From contig JAFGDX010000391.1 of the NCBI GenBank assembly GCA_016931875.1, positions 1 through 8,351 of the forward strand: DNA of 8,351 nt. Direction: 5' to 3'. A program made the position numbers and the translations under genes. The notes beneath the pieces are model-generated. The model was given only the letters and a program-made list of their open reading frames with translations, was not told the origin of the DNA and searched no databases. Source of the stretch: Prolixibacteraceae bacterium (GTDB lineage Bacteria > Bacteroidota > Bacteroidia > Bacteroidales > Prolixibacteraceae). Positions 1 to 6,751 of this stretch are shown in pieces; positions within the stretch are counted from its first letter, which is position 1, and each line of letters begins with the position of its first letter.

Positions 1-1403
1 CTTACATTCATCCGTTTTGTTTTGTCATCTTTATTGGAATCGAGAAGGAAAATCGGGTTTTGCGAGTTACCTGTTCCTTCTGCCCTTGTTCCTGCATAAT
101 TTCCCGCAACGTCGTAAACCGGAACAATGGGTGGCATACGATACGCCCACGAAATAATGGAAGATTCCGAGTTATTTCCCTGATGTCCATAGTCCTGGCT
201 GTAAGTTACACCAAGTCTTTCTCCAATTTCCACCCATTCCACAGGATTGGTGGTAATATTTGAACGAAGATTAAAACGATCATAACCGGTCCATTTCAAC
301 ACCCCTTCTTCCAGCATATAACCCATTTGGAAAGCGTAGGATGTGGCCTGGCTTCCTCCGTTCAGGTCAACGGTATATTCCTGGTATTGCGCGGGCCGGT
401 CGGCTTCCTGCAACCATCTTGTTCCCTGGGGGTTTGATTTCATGATTAAATAGGTATCATCCCCATCTTCATGAATCATTTTATCGTCATACAAAGCTAA
501 ATCAACACTTGTGGCTCTTGCCGGGCGGATATATTCCGGGATATCAGGAGTAGAACCGCTTCCATACAACGGGTGGGTTGGGGCAATACCGTCGTTGGCA
601 AATTGCAACCATAACATTTCGCCGTATTCCTGCGTGTTTAACAGGTCGTAGTAATTTGTGTTCCGGGTTACCCCGTTTTTAACGGTTACGTTCACCTGAG
701 CCTTTTGATTTTTACGTCCGGCTTTTGTAGTAACCAGAACAACACCGTTTGCCGCGCGTGCACCATAAATAGCCTGAGCAGCAGCATCTTTCAAAATGGT
801 TATCGACTCAATATTATTTGGAGTAACACTTCCTCCGGGAACACCGTCAACCACCCAAAGGGGGTTGTTATCGTTAATGGTACCTAAACCACGCACACGA
901 ATGGTTGCCCCTTCACCAGGTGTATTTGATTCCAAAACGGTTACACCTGCAACAGCCCTTAAAGCTTCTGATGCATCATTTACCGCCATTTCTTCAATAT
1001 CGGATGCCTGCACCGTGGAAACGGCCCCGGTTAATTCCCCTGCTTTCCGGGTTGCATAACCAACTGCTACTACCTCTTCCAACCCGATAACATCAGGCTG
1101 CATGGTTACATTAAAGATAGTTTGGTTACCAATTTGAATTTCCTGTGTAACCATACCAATGTATGAGAACACAAGGGTGGCGGCATCAGCAGGTACAGCC
1201 AACTCAAACTTTCCGTCAGGTCCTGAAACTGTTCCAACAGTTGTAGATTTTACTATAACTGTTACTCCAGGCACAGGCGCCCCGTCAGGATCTGAAATTG
1301 ACCCTGAGATTTGCTTCTGCTGTGCCGAAGAATCGAGTGTAAAAGCCATTATTATGGCAATTAATAAAAAGGCCAGAAAACCTTTAAAACGATTTTTTTT
1401 CAT
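1..1403 (-). CDS. SusC/RagA-family TonB-dependent outer-membrane receptor, N-terminal part
   Basis: This is the first 467 codons of a gene that continues past the left edge; full SusC proteins are about 1000 residues. The start is ATG at 1403, followed by a signal peptide (MKKNRFKGF, a hydrophobic run, probable cleavage after A27 in SSA|QQ). Residues 31-104 are a carboxypeptidase-regulatory-like domain (ISGSISDPDGAPVPGVTV, then GTVSGPDGKFEL). A linker LEEVVAVGYATRK (108-120) leads into the TonB plug, with IRVRGLGTINDNNPLWVVDG (168-187) and the hallmark KDAAAQAIYGARAANGVV (205-222). The beta-barrel starts after about residue 235, including VDLNGG and EEGVLKW. No STN domain lies before the plug, so control by an ECF sigma/anti-sigma pair is not expected. 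The family imports oligosaccharides with a SusD lipoprotein, whose gene would lie beyond the left edge. It is probably a separate transcript from the kdu operon, because a terminator stands between them. The substrate is inferred only from the neighbours. Confidence 0.96.
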   Translation of the reverse strand, partial: MKKNRFKGFLAFLLIAIIMAFTLDSSAQQKQISGSISDPDGAPVPGVTVIVKSTTVGTVSGPDGKFELAVPADAATLVFSYIGMVTQEIQIGNQTIFNVTMQPDVIGLEEVVAVGYATRKAGELTGAVSTVQASDIEEMAVNDASEALRAVAGVTVLESNTPGEGATIRVRGLGTINDNNPLWVVDGVPGGSVTPNNIESITILKDAAAQAIYGARAANGVVLVTTKAGRKNQKAQVNVTVKNGVTRNTNYYDLLNTQEYGEMLWLQFANDGIAPTHPLYGSGSTPDIPEYIRPARATSVDLALYDDKMIHEDGDDTYLIMKSNPQGTRWLQEADRPAQYQEYTVDLNGGSQATSYAFQMGYMLEEGVLKWTGYDRFNLRSNITTNPVEWVEIGERLGVTYSQDYGHQGNNSESSIISWAYRMPPIVPVYDVAGNYAGTRAEGTGNSQNPIFLLDSNKDDKTKRMNV

Positions 1404-1449
1404 AGATTTTTTAGTTTTGTTTATAAAAATAAATTTGGCAGGAATGGGG

Positions 1450-1468
1450 AAAGGAATAAAATTCCTTT
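1450..1468 (-). repeat. Inverted repeat in the SusC-type gene leader
   Basis: AAAGGAAT, three bases, then ATTCCTTT: a perfect 8-bp inverted repeat about 47 nt upstream of the ATG. In the leader RNA it would form a small AU-rich hairpin with a three-base loop. A regulatory role is possible but not shown; nothing resembling a U-tract terminator follows it closely. Confidence 0.4.
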
Positions 1469-1742
1469 ACTTAATACAGATTAAGGATTTTGCCATAGGC
1501 AATTCAATTTTACAGGTTAGTTATTGGATTAAAATAGAACAGAAATTGTATTTCATCTGAATCGACCTTCAGATGCATTCATAGTCATAAAACAAATTTA
1601 GGAACACATGTTACTAAATTAGGTAATTGGTAGTACAATAAAACTTAATTTTGCTAAATTTTCCCGCAGATTTGATTTTACGGGTATTTACATTAGGACA
1701 TAGGCTTGTGATTTTAATTAGTTTTTTTTAGTTAGTTGCAAT

Positions 1743-1772
1743 CAAAACTAAACATTTTTGAATAAAAACAAA
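1743..1772 (-). promoter_or_regulatory. Candidate promoter of the SusC-type gene
   Basis: On the minus strand TTTG (1772-1769) is followed after 18 bp by TAGTTTTG (1750-1743), matching the Bacteroidota -33 TTTG / -7 TAnnTTTG pattern, with a spacer slightly below the usual 19-21 bp. Transcription would start near 1736, giving a leader of roughly 330 nt. Immediately downstream of the -7 box is GATTGCA, the same 7 bases as one half of the kdu/lacI palindrome. Such motifs are common in AT-rich DNA, so this is tentative. Confidence 0.35.
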
Positions 1773-2112
1773 AGCGATGTGGATTAAAATGAATTAAAAA
1801 ACAAGTAATGCTGCAAATATCTTGTAATAAGTACCTGAAATTATGTCTTATTTAAACGGAAAAAAGTTAGAATAAATTTTAAAGTATTATCTACTTGGTT
1901 TTTGCAGAAGATTTTGAATTCTATTTTTTAAAAAAGTGCTGACTTTGACCACCCCGTAAAAAACAAGAAAAAAAATTATGTTTTACAATATGTTTTCAAA
2001 AAAACAATTTTACTGTCGAACTTCATGATGGAATTGCTCCAAAAACGTTTAAAGTACAATGGTTTTTAACAGTAGGAAGGGGTGTCAGATTTCCAGGCAA
2101 TTTGATGCCAGC

Positions 2113-2145
2113 AAAAAACCACCGCAAATATACAATTGCAGTGGT
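2113..2145 (-). terminator. Rho-independent terminator of the kdu operon
   Basis: On the minus strand, ACCACTGCAA (2145-2136) pairs with TTGCGGTGGT (2127-2118), a 10-bp stem with one G-U wobble and an 8-nt loop, followed directly by a run of T (2118-2113). It begins 24 nt after the stop codon of the DUF4861 gene. It separates the kdu operon from the SusC-type gene transcriptionally. Confidence 0.85.
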
Positions 2146-2169
2146 GTGAATAAAATAGCAAAGTAACAA

Positions 2170-3435
2170 TTATTGTATAACGATTTGATTGGAAAGTTTA
2201 TTCATCTCCTCACGCAGGTAGGTTTTAAATCCTTCTTCGGTTTTCCACTGGTCTTGTTCCAGTCCCCACACAGCAAAAAAGTAATGTTTTGCAGGGACAC
2301 CATCATTGCAGTTTTGCCCGATATAGCAGGTTTCGGAGATGATGTTGCTGAAGTTTTTTTCCACCACCGTTTTATAGCCCAGTTCAAAAAAATTAATATC
2401 TGTAGTGCGGCCGGTTTTTCCTGCTTCAGTTCCGGGCACAATAACTGCCATTCCCAGTTCATCGTTGTTTAGCGATTGCACATCGTGTGTGCCGATGCAA
2501 TGAAAATTGTCCTGTTTAAACTCAAAAGGTTCCCGTTTTAGCTGGCTGGTGACGATTCCGGTAACAATTTGATCTCCCGGGGTACAACCTGTAACCGTAA
2601 CATCTGATTCAAACCAGTATTTTCCGGGATAAACAGAAATGTGTTCAACGGCTTCCAGCATTTCGCCCTCCACCTCCCATCCTCTGTAACGGAGTTCAAA
2701 AACCGAACGTACCGGTCCTTCAGTTAATTTTTGATAGGTGTATTCCATGGTTGACCCCAGGCGGTACAACGAGTCGTTTCTCATTAAAGCCAGACCACCG
2801 GAGCCAAGAGAACTCCCGCAATGAAGAATATCCATCCCCCAGTCGGCAAGCTCGTGGTAACCGGGTAATTCGGGGGTATGAATTTTATCGATAACCAGTT
2901 CGGGTTGCAGTTTCCCAAACAAATCTTTTACATTCCGGCAGTCAAAATAATTCCGGAAAGCTATTTTGTCATTTTCCCAGTTTACACTTTCGGCCTGGGC
3001 AATAATTTTAAAACTGTCGGAGCAGGGCAAGGCTTCGTAAGAATCAACTTCTTTGTATGAACCATCTTCCTGAATAATTCCCAAACGCAGGTTCGTACGT
3101 TTTTCAAACACCGGGTATGAATCTTTGGTTACCACTTCAATGGTAAGTTCTCTGGTTTCGTTGGGTTCAAAATGAAGTAAAACTGCCACCTCATCCCAGT
3201 TTCCGTCGTTGTTCAAGTCATCCACCTGGCTGGGAACTAAATTCCCAGTTTCATCTTTAAAAACAGGCCACTGGTTTTCAGCCAGTGAAATTTTTTCAGT
3301 GAGCTGATTTTTGGTAAGAATCACTACTTCATCCGTCCTCTCAACACTTAACGGATTTGTAAAAGTAACTACCGGTTGCGTATTACAGGAAAAAAGAATT
3401 GTGGTTAACAAAAAAAACAACAGATTTTTTTTCAT
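2170..3435 (-). CDS. DUF4861-family exported lipoprotein
   Basis: This 421-residue protein has a lipoprotein signal (MKKNLLFFLLTTILFSC, lipid-bearing Cys at 17). The residues after Cys (NTQPV) lack the acidic patch of the Bacteroidota surface-export signal, so a periplasm-facing location is more likely than the cell surface. Residues 71-86 hold an Asp/Asn-rich segment, VDDLNNDGNWDEVAVL, that resembles a calcium-binding loop. Further conserved-looking stretches are YHELADWGMDILHCG (193-207), GPVRSVFEL (240-248), EHISVYPGKYWFESDV (264-279) and KHYFFAVWG (383-391). I recognise the DUF4861 family, which is frequent in Bacteroidota polysaccharide loci and, to my knowledge, has no settled function. 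The predominantly beta character would fit a sugar-binding, mutarotase-like or lyase-like sandwich, but this is inference. It starts 1 nt after the kduD stop codon, so it is the third gene of the operon and probably translationally coupled. Confidence 0.9.
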   Translation of the reverse strand: MKKNLLFFLLTTILFSCNTQPVVTFTNPLSVERTDEVVILTKNQLTEKISLAENQWPVFKDETGNLVPSQVDDLNNDGNWDEVAVLLHFEPNETRELTIEVVTKDSYPVFEKRTNLRLGIIQEDGSYKEVDSYEALPCSDSFKIIAQAESVNWENDKIAFRNYFDCRNVKDLFGKLQPELVIDKIHTPELPGYHELADWGMDILHCGSSLGSGGLALMRNDSLYRLGSTMEYTYQKLTEGPVRSVFELRYRGWEVEGEMLEAVEHISVYPGKYWFESDVTVTGCTPGDQIVTGIVTSQLKREPFEFKQDNFHCIGTHDVQSLNNDELGMAVIVPGTEAGKTGRTTDINFFELGYKTVVEKNFSNIISETCYIGQNCNDGVPAKHYFFAVWGLEQDQWKTEEGFKTYLREEMNKLSNQIVIQ

Positions 3436-3436
3436 T

Positions 3437-4240
3437 TTATTCAGGTATTTCGTTTTCGCCTTTTACATAACCAAAGTTGGCCAGAATACCGCCATCGACG
3501 TAAAGTACATGTCCGTTTACAAAATTGCTGGCTTTGGAAGCGAGAAACAGGGCTGCATTTCCCACATCTTCGGGTTCTCCCCAGCGGCCTGCAGGAGTGC
3601 GGGTCATTACCAAATCGTTAAACGGATGATTGCCTTCACGAATCGGTGCAGTTTGCGCAGTGGCAATGTATCCCGGTCCGATACCGTTGATCTGGATATT
3701 GTATTTGGCCCATTCGCAGGTCATGTTTGCCGTAAGAAGTTTTAAGCCTCCCTTTGCCGAGGCGTAGGCAGAAACCGAGTTTCTTCCGTACACACTCATC
3801 ATTGAGCACATATTGATGATTTTTCCTTCTCGTTTTGCAATCATTTTGGGCGCAACCCTTTTTGAAACGATTAAAGGAGCCACCAAATCAACATCAATTA
3901 CCTGTTTGTAATCAGAAATATCCATATCCAGAATAGGGATTCTTTTAATAATACCGGCGTTGTTTACCAGTATGTCAATGTCGCCAACTTCAGCCTCAAT
4001 TTCCAAAATTCCCCGGTCAACATCCGCCTCATCGGTTACATTAAATTTTAAGGTGTAAACATCGATTCCGGCTGTTGCATATTCAACTTTGCAACTTTCC
4101 AGTTTTTCATCCGAAATATCATTTACACATATTTTAGCACCGGCTTTCCCAAGTACTTTGCCAATGGCCATTCCAATTCCGTGGGTACCCCCTGTAATGA
4201 GTGCCACTTTGCCTGTTAAATCGAATAATTCCTGAATCAT
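3437..4240 (-). CDS. kduD: 2-dehydro-3-deoxy-D-gluconate 5-dehydrogenase (KduD), SDR family
   Basis: A 267-residue short-chain dehydrogenase that would reduce 3-deoxy-D-glycero-2,5-hexodiulosonate to 2-keto-3-deoxygluconate with NAD(P)H in the cytoplasm. Seen in sequence: the nucleotide-binding TGGTHGIG (16-23), an acidic residue D41 at the end of the second strand (VND), which favours NAD(H), NNAG (93-96), catalytic S146, and Y159/K163 in YASAK with the usual Ser-to-Tyr spacing of 13. PGY (189-191) and a C-terminal YVDGG (247-251) complete the fold. The length is close to that of E. coli KduD (253). The sequence also resembles gluconate 5-dehydrogenase (IdnO-type) enzymes, for example HPFNDLVMTRTPAGRWG; the KduD call rests mainly on the adjacent kduI, 34 nt upstream. 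The downstream DUF4861 gene starts 1 nt after its TAA. Confidence 0.9.
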   Translation of the reverse strand: MIQELFDLTGKVALITGGTHGIGMAIGKVLGKAGAKICVNDISDEKLESCKVEYATAGIDVYTLKFNVTDEADVDRGILEIEAEVGDIDILVNNAGIIKRIPILDMDISDYKQVIDVDLVAPLIVSKRVAPKMIAKREGKIINMCSMMSVYGRNSVSAYASAKGGLKLLTANMTCEWAKYNIQINGIGPGYIATAQTAPIREGNHPFNDLVMTRTPAGRWGEPEDVGNAALFLASKASNFVNGHVLYVDGGILANFGYVKGENEIPE

Positions 4241-4274
4241 ATTATTTAATTGAATGCGTGTTGCAAAAAATGTT

Positions 4275-5117
4275 TTATTTCAAGTCTTTAATCATAATGC
4301 TGTCCATATCGGTATAATCGAGATTTTCGCCGGCCATTCCCCATATAAAAATATAGTTGCCGGTTCCGGCAGCGGAATGAATGGACCAGCTGGGTGAAAT
4401 TACGGCCTGTTCGTTTTGCATCCAAATATGCCTTGTTTCGTTGGGTTGCCCCATAAAATGGCAAACTGCCTGTCCGTCGGGAACATTGAAATAAAAATAC
4501 ACCTCATTTCTTCTGCTGTGCATGTGCGGAGGCATGGTATTCCATACACATCCGGGTTTTAGCTCGGTCATTCCCATTTGCAACTGGCAGGTTTCCACCA
4601 CCCCATTGATAAGAAGCTGGTTGATGTCTCTTTCGTTGGATGTTTCAAGCGCCCCCATGTGCAGCACATTGGCTTCGGCCATGGTAACATGTTTTACCGG
4701 ATATTCTTTATGGGCCGGGGCAGAATTGATGTAGAAATGGGCCGGATTGCTTTTGTCATCTGACTTAAAAATGACCTCTTTGCTGCCTTTCCCAATGTAA
4801 ATGGCATCTTTAAAATTCATTTTGTATTCTGTTCCATCCACAGTTACAGTTCCGGGGCCGGCAACATTGATCACGCCTACTTCGCGTCTCTCGCAAAAAT
4901 AATCAGCTTTTAACGGATCTATCGTTTCCAGCACCAATTCATTTTCCACCGGCACGGCTCCTCCAACAATGTAACGCTCTATTCCTGAGTAAACAAGCCG
5001 GATGTTATCCGGGTCCATAAGTTTTTCTACCAAAAATTCTTTCCTGATTCTTGTTGTATCGTACTTTTTAAAATCTTCAGGATGATAATTGAATCTTTCT
5101 TCATAAATGGTTGCCAT
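4275..5117 (-). CDS. kduI: 5-keto-4-deoxyuronate isomerase (KduI)
   Basis: A 280-residue cupin-type isomerase that converts 5-keto-4-deoxyuronate (the linear form of the 4,5-unsaturated uronate released by polysaccharide lyases) to 3-deoxy-D-glycero-2,5-hexodiulosonate, the substrate of KduD. The metal site is intact: H198 and H200 ([10 protein letters not shown]), E205, and H247 ([10 protein letters not shown]), matching the His-X-His, Glu, His ligand set of E. coli KduI (278 residues). The N-terminal cupin half includes the segments [16 protein letters not shown] (38-53) and [12 protein letters not shown] (84-95). The start ATG at 5117 gives the family's usual N-terminus and lies about 40 nt below a good promoter. 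It is the first gene of the kdu operon, divergent from the LacI-family regulator, with a palindromic operator covering its -33 element. No signal peptide is present; it is cytoplasmic. Confidence 0.97.
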   Translation of the reverse strand: MATIYEERFNYHPEDFKKYDTTRIRKEFLVEKLMDPDNIRLVYSGIERYIVGGAVPVENELVLETIDPLKADYFCERREVGVINVAGPGTVTVDGTEYKMNFKDAIYIGKGSKEVIFKSDDKSNPAHFYINSAPAHKEYPVKHVTMAEANVLHMGALETSNERDINQLLINGVVETCQLQMGMTELKPGCVWNTMPPHMHSRRNEVYFYFNVPDGQAVCHFMGQPNETRHIWMQNEQAVISPSWSIHSAAGTGNYIFIWGMAGENLDYTDMDSIMIKDLK

Positions 5118-5161
5118 TTGCTATTTTTTTACAATTGATATTCCAATGAAATAATATGGAA

Positions 5162-5192
5162 CAAAAGTAAAAAACTTAATTCGAAAATGCAA
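5162..5192 (-). promoter_or_regulatory. Promoter of the kdu operon
   Basis: On the minus strand ATTG, with TTG at 5192-5190, is followed after 20 bp by TACTTTTG (5169-5162), a full match to the Bacteroidota -7 element TAnnTTTG. Transcription would start near 5156, giving a leader of about 40 nt before the kduI ATG. The leader is A/T-rich without a Shine-Dalgarno sequence, as expected in this phylum. Confidence 0.7.
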
Positions 5193-5202
5193 TCGATTGC
5201 AT
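5187..5202. promoter_or_regulatory. LacI-family operator between kduI and the regulator
   Basis: ATGCAATCGATTGCAT is a perfect 16-bp palindrome with a central CG step, the form typical of LacI-family operators, in which the hinge helices bend the DNA at the centre. It is the only such perfect palindrome of this size seen in the divergent region. Its two halves contain the TTG -33 elements of both flanking promoters, so binding should repress the kdu operon and the regulator gene itself. The binding protein is inferred from adjacency. Confidence 0.8.
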
Positions 5203-5228
5203 AATTTTAAAAAAAATTGCTACATTTG
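5197..5228 (+). promoter_or_regulatory. Promoter of the LacI-family regulator gene
   Basis: On the plus strand ATTG, with TTG at 5197-5199, is followed after 21 bp by TACATTTG (5221-5228), a full match to TAnnTTTG. Transcription would start near 5235, only about 8-11 nt before the start codon, so the mRNA would be almost leaderless. A further upstream start cannot be excluded. Confidence 0.6.
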
Positions 5229-5242
5229 AAGGCAAATAAACT

Positions 5243-6280
5243 ATGATGGCTAAACAGGCAGAAACCACAATTCATGATATTGCCAAGTATCTTAACATTT
5301 CGGCATCTACTGTTTCAAGAGCGTTAAATGATAATCCGCTGATTAGTGAAGCTACCCGAAAAAAGATAAAAAAAGTTGCCGGGGAAATGGGGTACCGGCC
5401 CAATACACTTGCTGCCAGTTTTCGCACCAAACGAACCTACAATATTGGAGTTATTGTACCGCTGATTAACCGCCACTTTTTTTCGTCGGTTATTAGTGGT
5501 ATTGAAGATATTGCCTACAACCAGGGATATACGGTTTCCATTTCACAATCGAATGATAATTTTATCAAGGAAACCAAAATTGCAAAAACAATGTTCAACA
5601 ACCGTGTGGACGGAGTAATTGTTTCAATTGGCATGGAGACAAAATCGTTTGAACACCTGAAACTTTTCCCTGAAAAAAATATCCCGCTGGTTTTTTTTGA
5701 CCGTGTTGTGGACGAAATCGACGCCCATAAAATTGTTGTGGACGATTTTGGAGGAGCCTACCGCGTTACAAAACATTTAATTGAGCAGGGAGCGAAAAGA
5801 ATAGCACACATTGGAGGGCCTGTAAACCTGAAAATTTATGATCACCGGAGAAAGGGTTTTTTGAAGGCCATGCAGGAGGCCGGATTAAAAACAAAAAAAT
5901 CGCTTATCATTCACAACAGCCTGAGGAAAGATGACGGCGTTGCCGCAATCAGAAAACTGATGGAGAAAAACGAAAAAATTGACGCTATTTTTTGCGCCAA
6001 CGATACCACTGCATTAAGTGCCATTATTTATCTTAAGGAACTGGGGATAAAAATACCCGACGATATTCTGGTTATGGGGTTTAGTAACGAACCTTTTTCT
6101 GAAGTAACTACCCCTTCCATCAGCACAGTAAAACAACCCGGTTTTTTAATGGGACAAAAAGCAGCTGAACTGCTTATTCATCAAATAACCAGCAACGACA
6201 CCAAAGTGAACTACCAGACTCTTGTTATGCCAACCGAACTGCTTATCAGGGAATCTTCCCGGAGAAACAAAACAGACTAA
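5243..6280 (+). CDS. LacI-family transcriptional regulator, probably of the kdu/uronate operon
   Basis: A 345-residue LacI/GalR-type protein. The N-terminal helix-turn-helix is TIHDIAKYLNISASTVSRAL (9-28), followed by GYRPNTLAASFRTKRT with the hinge helix at about 53-62. From NIGVIVP (67-73) on it is a periplasmic-binding-protein-like effector domain, with RVDGVIVS (121-128), VVDDFGGAYRVTKHLI (near 170), DAIFCANDTTAL and GFSNEP. Two adjacent ATGs (5243 and 5246) could serve as the start; the difference is one residue. At the hinge position where LacI inserts Leu56 in the minor groove, this protein has Phe60. The gene is divergent from kduI and shares one palindromic operator with it, which points to local repression relieved by a pathway intermediate. 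In other bacteria KDG or related ketodeoxyuronates fill that role; the actual inducer here is not known. Confidence 0.95.
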   Translation: MMAKQAETTIHDIAKYLNISASTVSRALNDNPLISEATRKKIKKVAGEMGYRPNTLAASFRTKRTYNIGVIVPLINRHFFSSVISGIEDIAYNQGYTVSISQSNDNFIKETKIAKTMFNNRVDGVIVSIGMETKSFEHLKLFPEKNIPLVFFDRVVDEIDAHKIVVDDFGGAYRVTKHLIEQGAKRIAHIGGPVNLKIYDHRRKGFLKAMQEAGLKTKKSLIIHNSLRKDDGVAAIRKLMEKNEKIDAIFCANDTTALSAIIYLKELGIKIPDDILVMGFSNEPFSEVTTPSISTVKQPGFLMGQKAAELLIHQITSNDTKVNYQTLVMPTELLIRESSRRNKTD

Positions 6281-6321
6281 CTTTTAACTCTGAATTTACT
6301 GTGGAACACGGCTTTGTTGCC

Positions 6322-6341
6322 AAAAAAACAATGCATTGCTT
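6322..6341 (-). terminator. Possible weak terminator after the YdeI/YrdB pair
   Basis: On the minus strand AAGCAA, TGCA loop, TTGTTT forms a 6-bp stem (one G-U) running into a T tract (6328-6322), about 25 nt after the YrdB-type stop codon. The stem is weak and overlaps the palindrome CAATGCATTG (6329-6338). The same 85-bp space must also end lacI transcription, and no clear plus-strand terminator was seen. Confidence 0.25.
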
Positions 6342-6365
6342 ACACAGTCGGTTAAACAACAACAT

Positions 6366-6713
6366 TTAATAATCCTGCAAAAAAATACGGGCTAACACAA
6401 CATTCATAAAAACAATACTGCCAAAAACAACTCCAATTAAAATATACCCTGATGTAAAATAAATGATTACGCCCGTTGCAAATAAACTCAGTTTAAAAAT
6501 CGTCCGCAACGGATTTTTTAAGCGGTTTGCTGATTTAGGGGCGGCAAAAATCCCCCACAGAACCGCAGTAACACCGGGCATAGCGATGGCCAAAATAATT
6601 TTAACTAAAATACTTTCACTTTGCTGAAACCCCCAGTAACCAAGCATCACCAACAATACCATTTCAAGCAGAAACGACACCAACAGGTTTGAATATTTTA
6701 TCAGATCCATCAT
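6366..6713 (-). CDS. YrdB/DUF2568-type small integral membrane protein
   Basis: I place the start at ATG 6713 (MMDLIKYSN), giving 115 residues, the usual size of this family. The reading frame is open further up to 6845, but that extension overlaps 94 bases of the upstream gene and is polar and unrelated to the family. The second ATG at 6710 is an equal candidate. Four membrane helices are visible at about 9-28, 35-57, 72-88 and 91-111. Typical features are a Glu (E17) in helix 1 within SFLLEMVLLVMLGYWGF, VLWGIFAAPKSANRL (51-65) after helix 2, and a short charged loop between helices 2 and 3. The function of the family is unknown. The gene begins 38 nt after the YdeI-type stop codon and probably shares its transcript. 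Confidence 0.82.
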   Translation of the reverse strand: MMDLIKYSNLLVSFLLEMVLLVMLGYWGFQQSESILVKIILAIAMPGVTAVLWGIFAAPKSANRLKNPLRTIFKLSLFATGVIIYFTSGYILIGVVFGSIVFMNVVLARIFLQDY

Positions 6714-6751
6714 AACATTAAAACACAGGATTGCGAGCGCCCCAGAAAGTG

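Larger units (their letters stand above)
1404..2169. other. Long AT-rich intergenic region upstream of the SusC-type gene
   Basis: No convincing gene is visible in these 766 bases on either strand. The stretch is rich in A and T runs. Reading on the minus strand it contains, in order, the terminator of the kdu operon (2113-2145), a promoter candidate (about 1743-1772), an isolated -7-like TAAATTTG (1600-1593) without a good partner, and a short hairpin near the receptor start (1450-1468). Most of it is best explained as the promoter and a long 5' leader of the SusC-type gene. No tRNA, CRISPR or insertion-sequence end was recognised. Confidence 0.7.

Noticed and set aside
1159..1560. 133-codon plus-strand open frame
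   Set aside because: It lies mostly antisense to the SusC signal peptide and regulatory-like domain, whose frame shows strong family motifs; the rest is low-complexity AT-rich sequence.
1593..1600. TAAATTTG -7-like box on the minus strand
   Set aside because: It matches the -7 pattern, but no TTG lies 19-21 bp upstream, so it is less likely than the candidate at 1743-1772.
2467..2480. GATTGCA match to the operator half inside the DUF4861 gene
   Set aside because: Within coding sequence, a single half-site with no palindromic partner; expected by chance.
3311..3745. 144-codon plus-strand open frame
   Set aside because: It is antisense to the DUF4861 signal-peptide region and the kduD C-terminus, both clearly coding on the minus strand, and shows no recognisable motif.
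6298..6348. ACTGTG ... CACAGT inverted repeat between lacI and the YrdB-type gene
   Set aside because: Only 6-bp arms separated by 39 bases and no T run after it; not supportable as a terminator or binding site.
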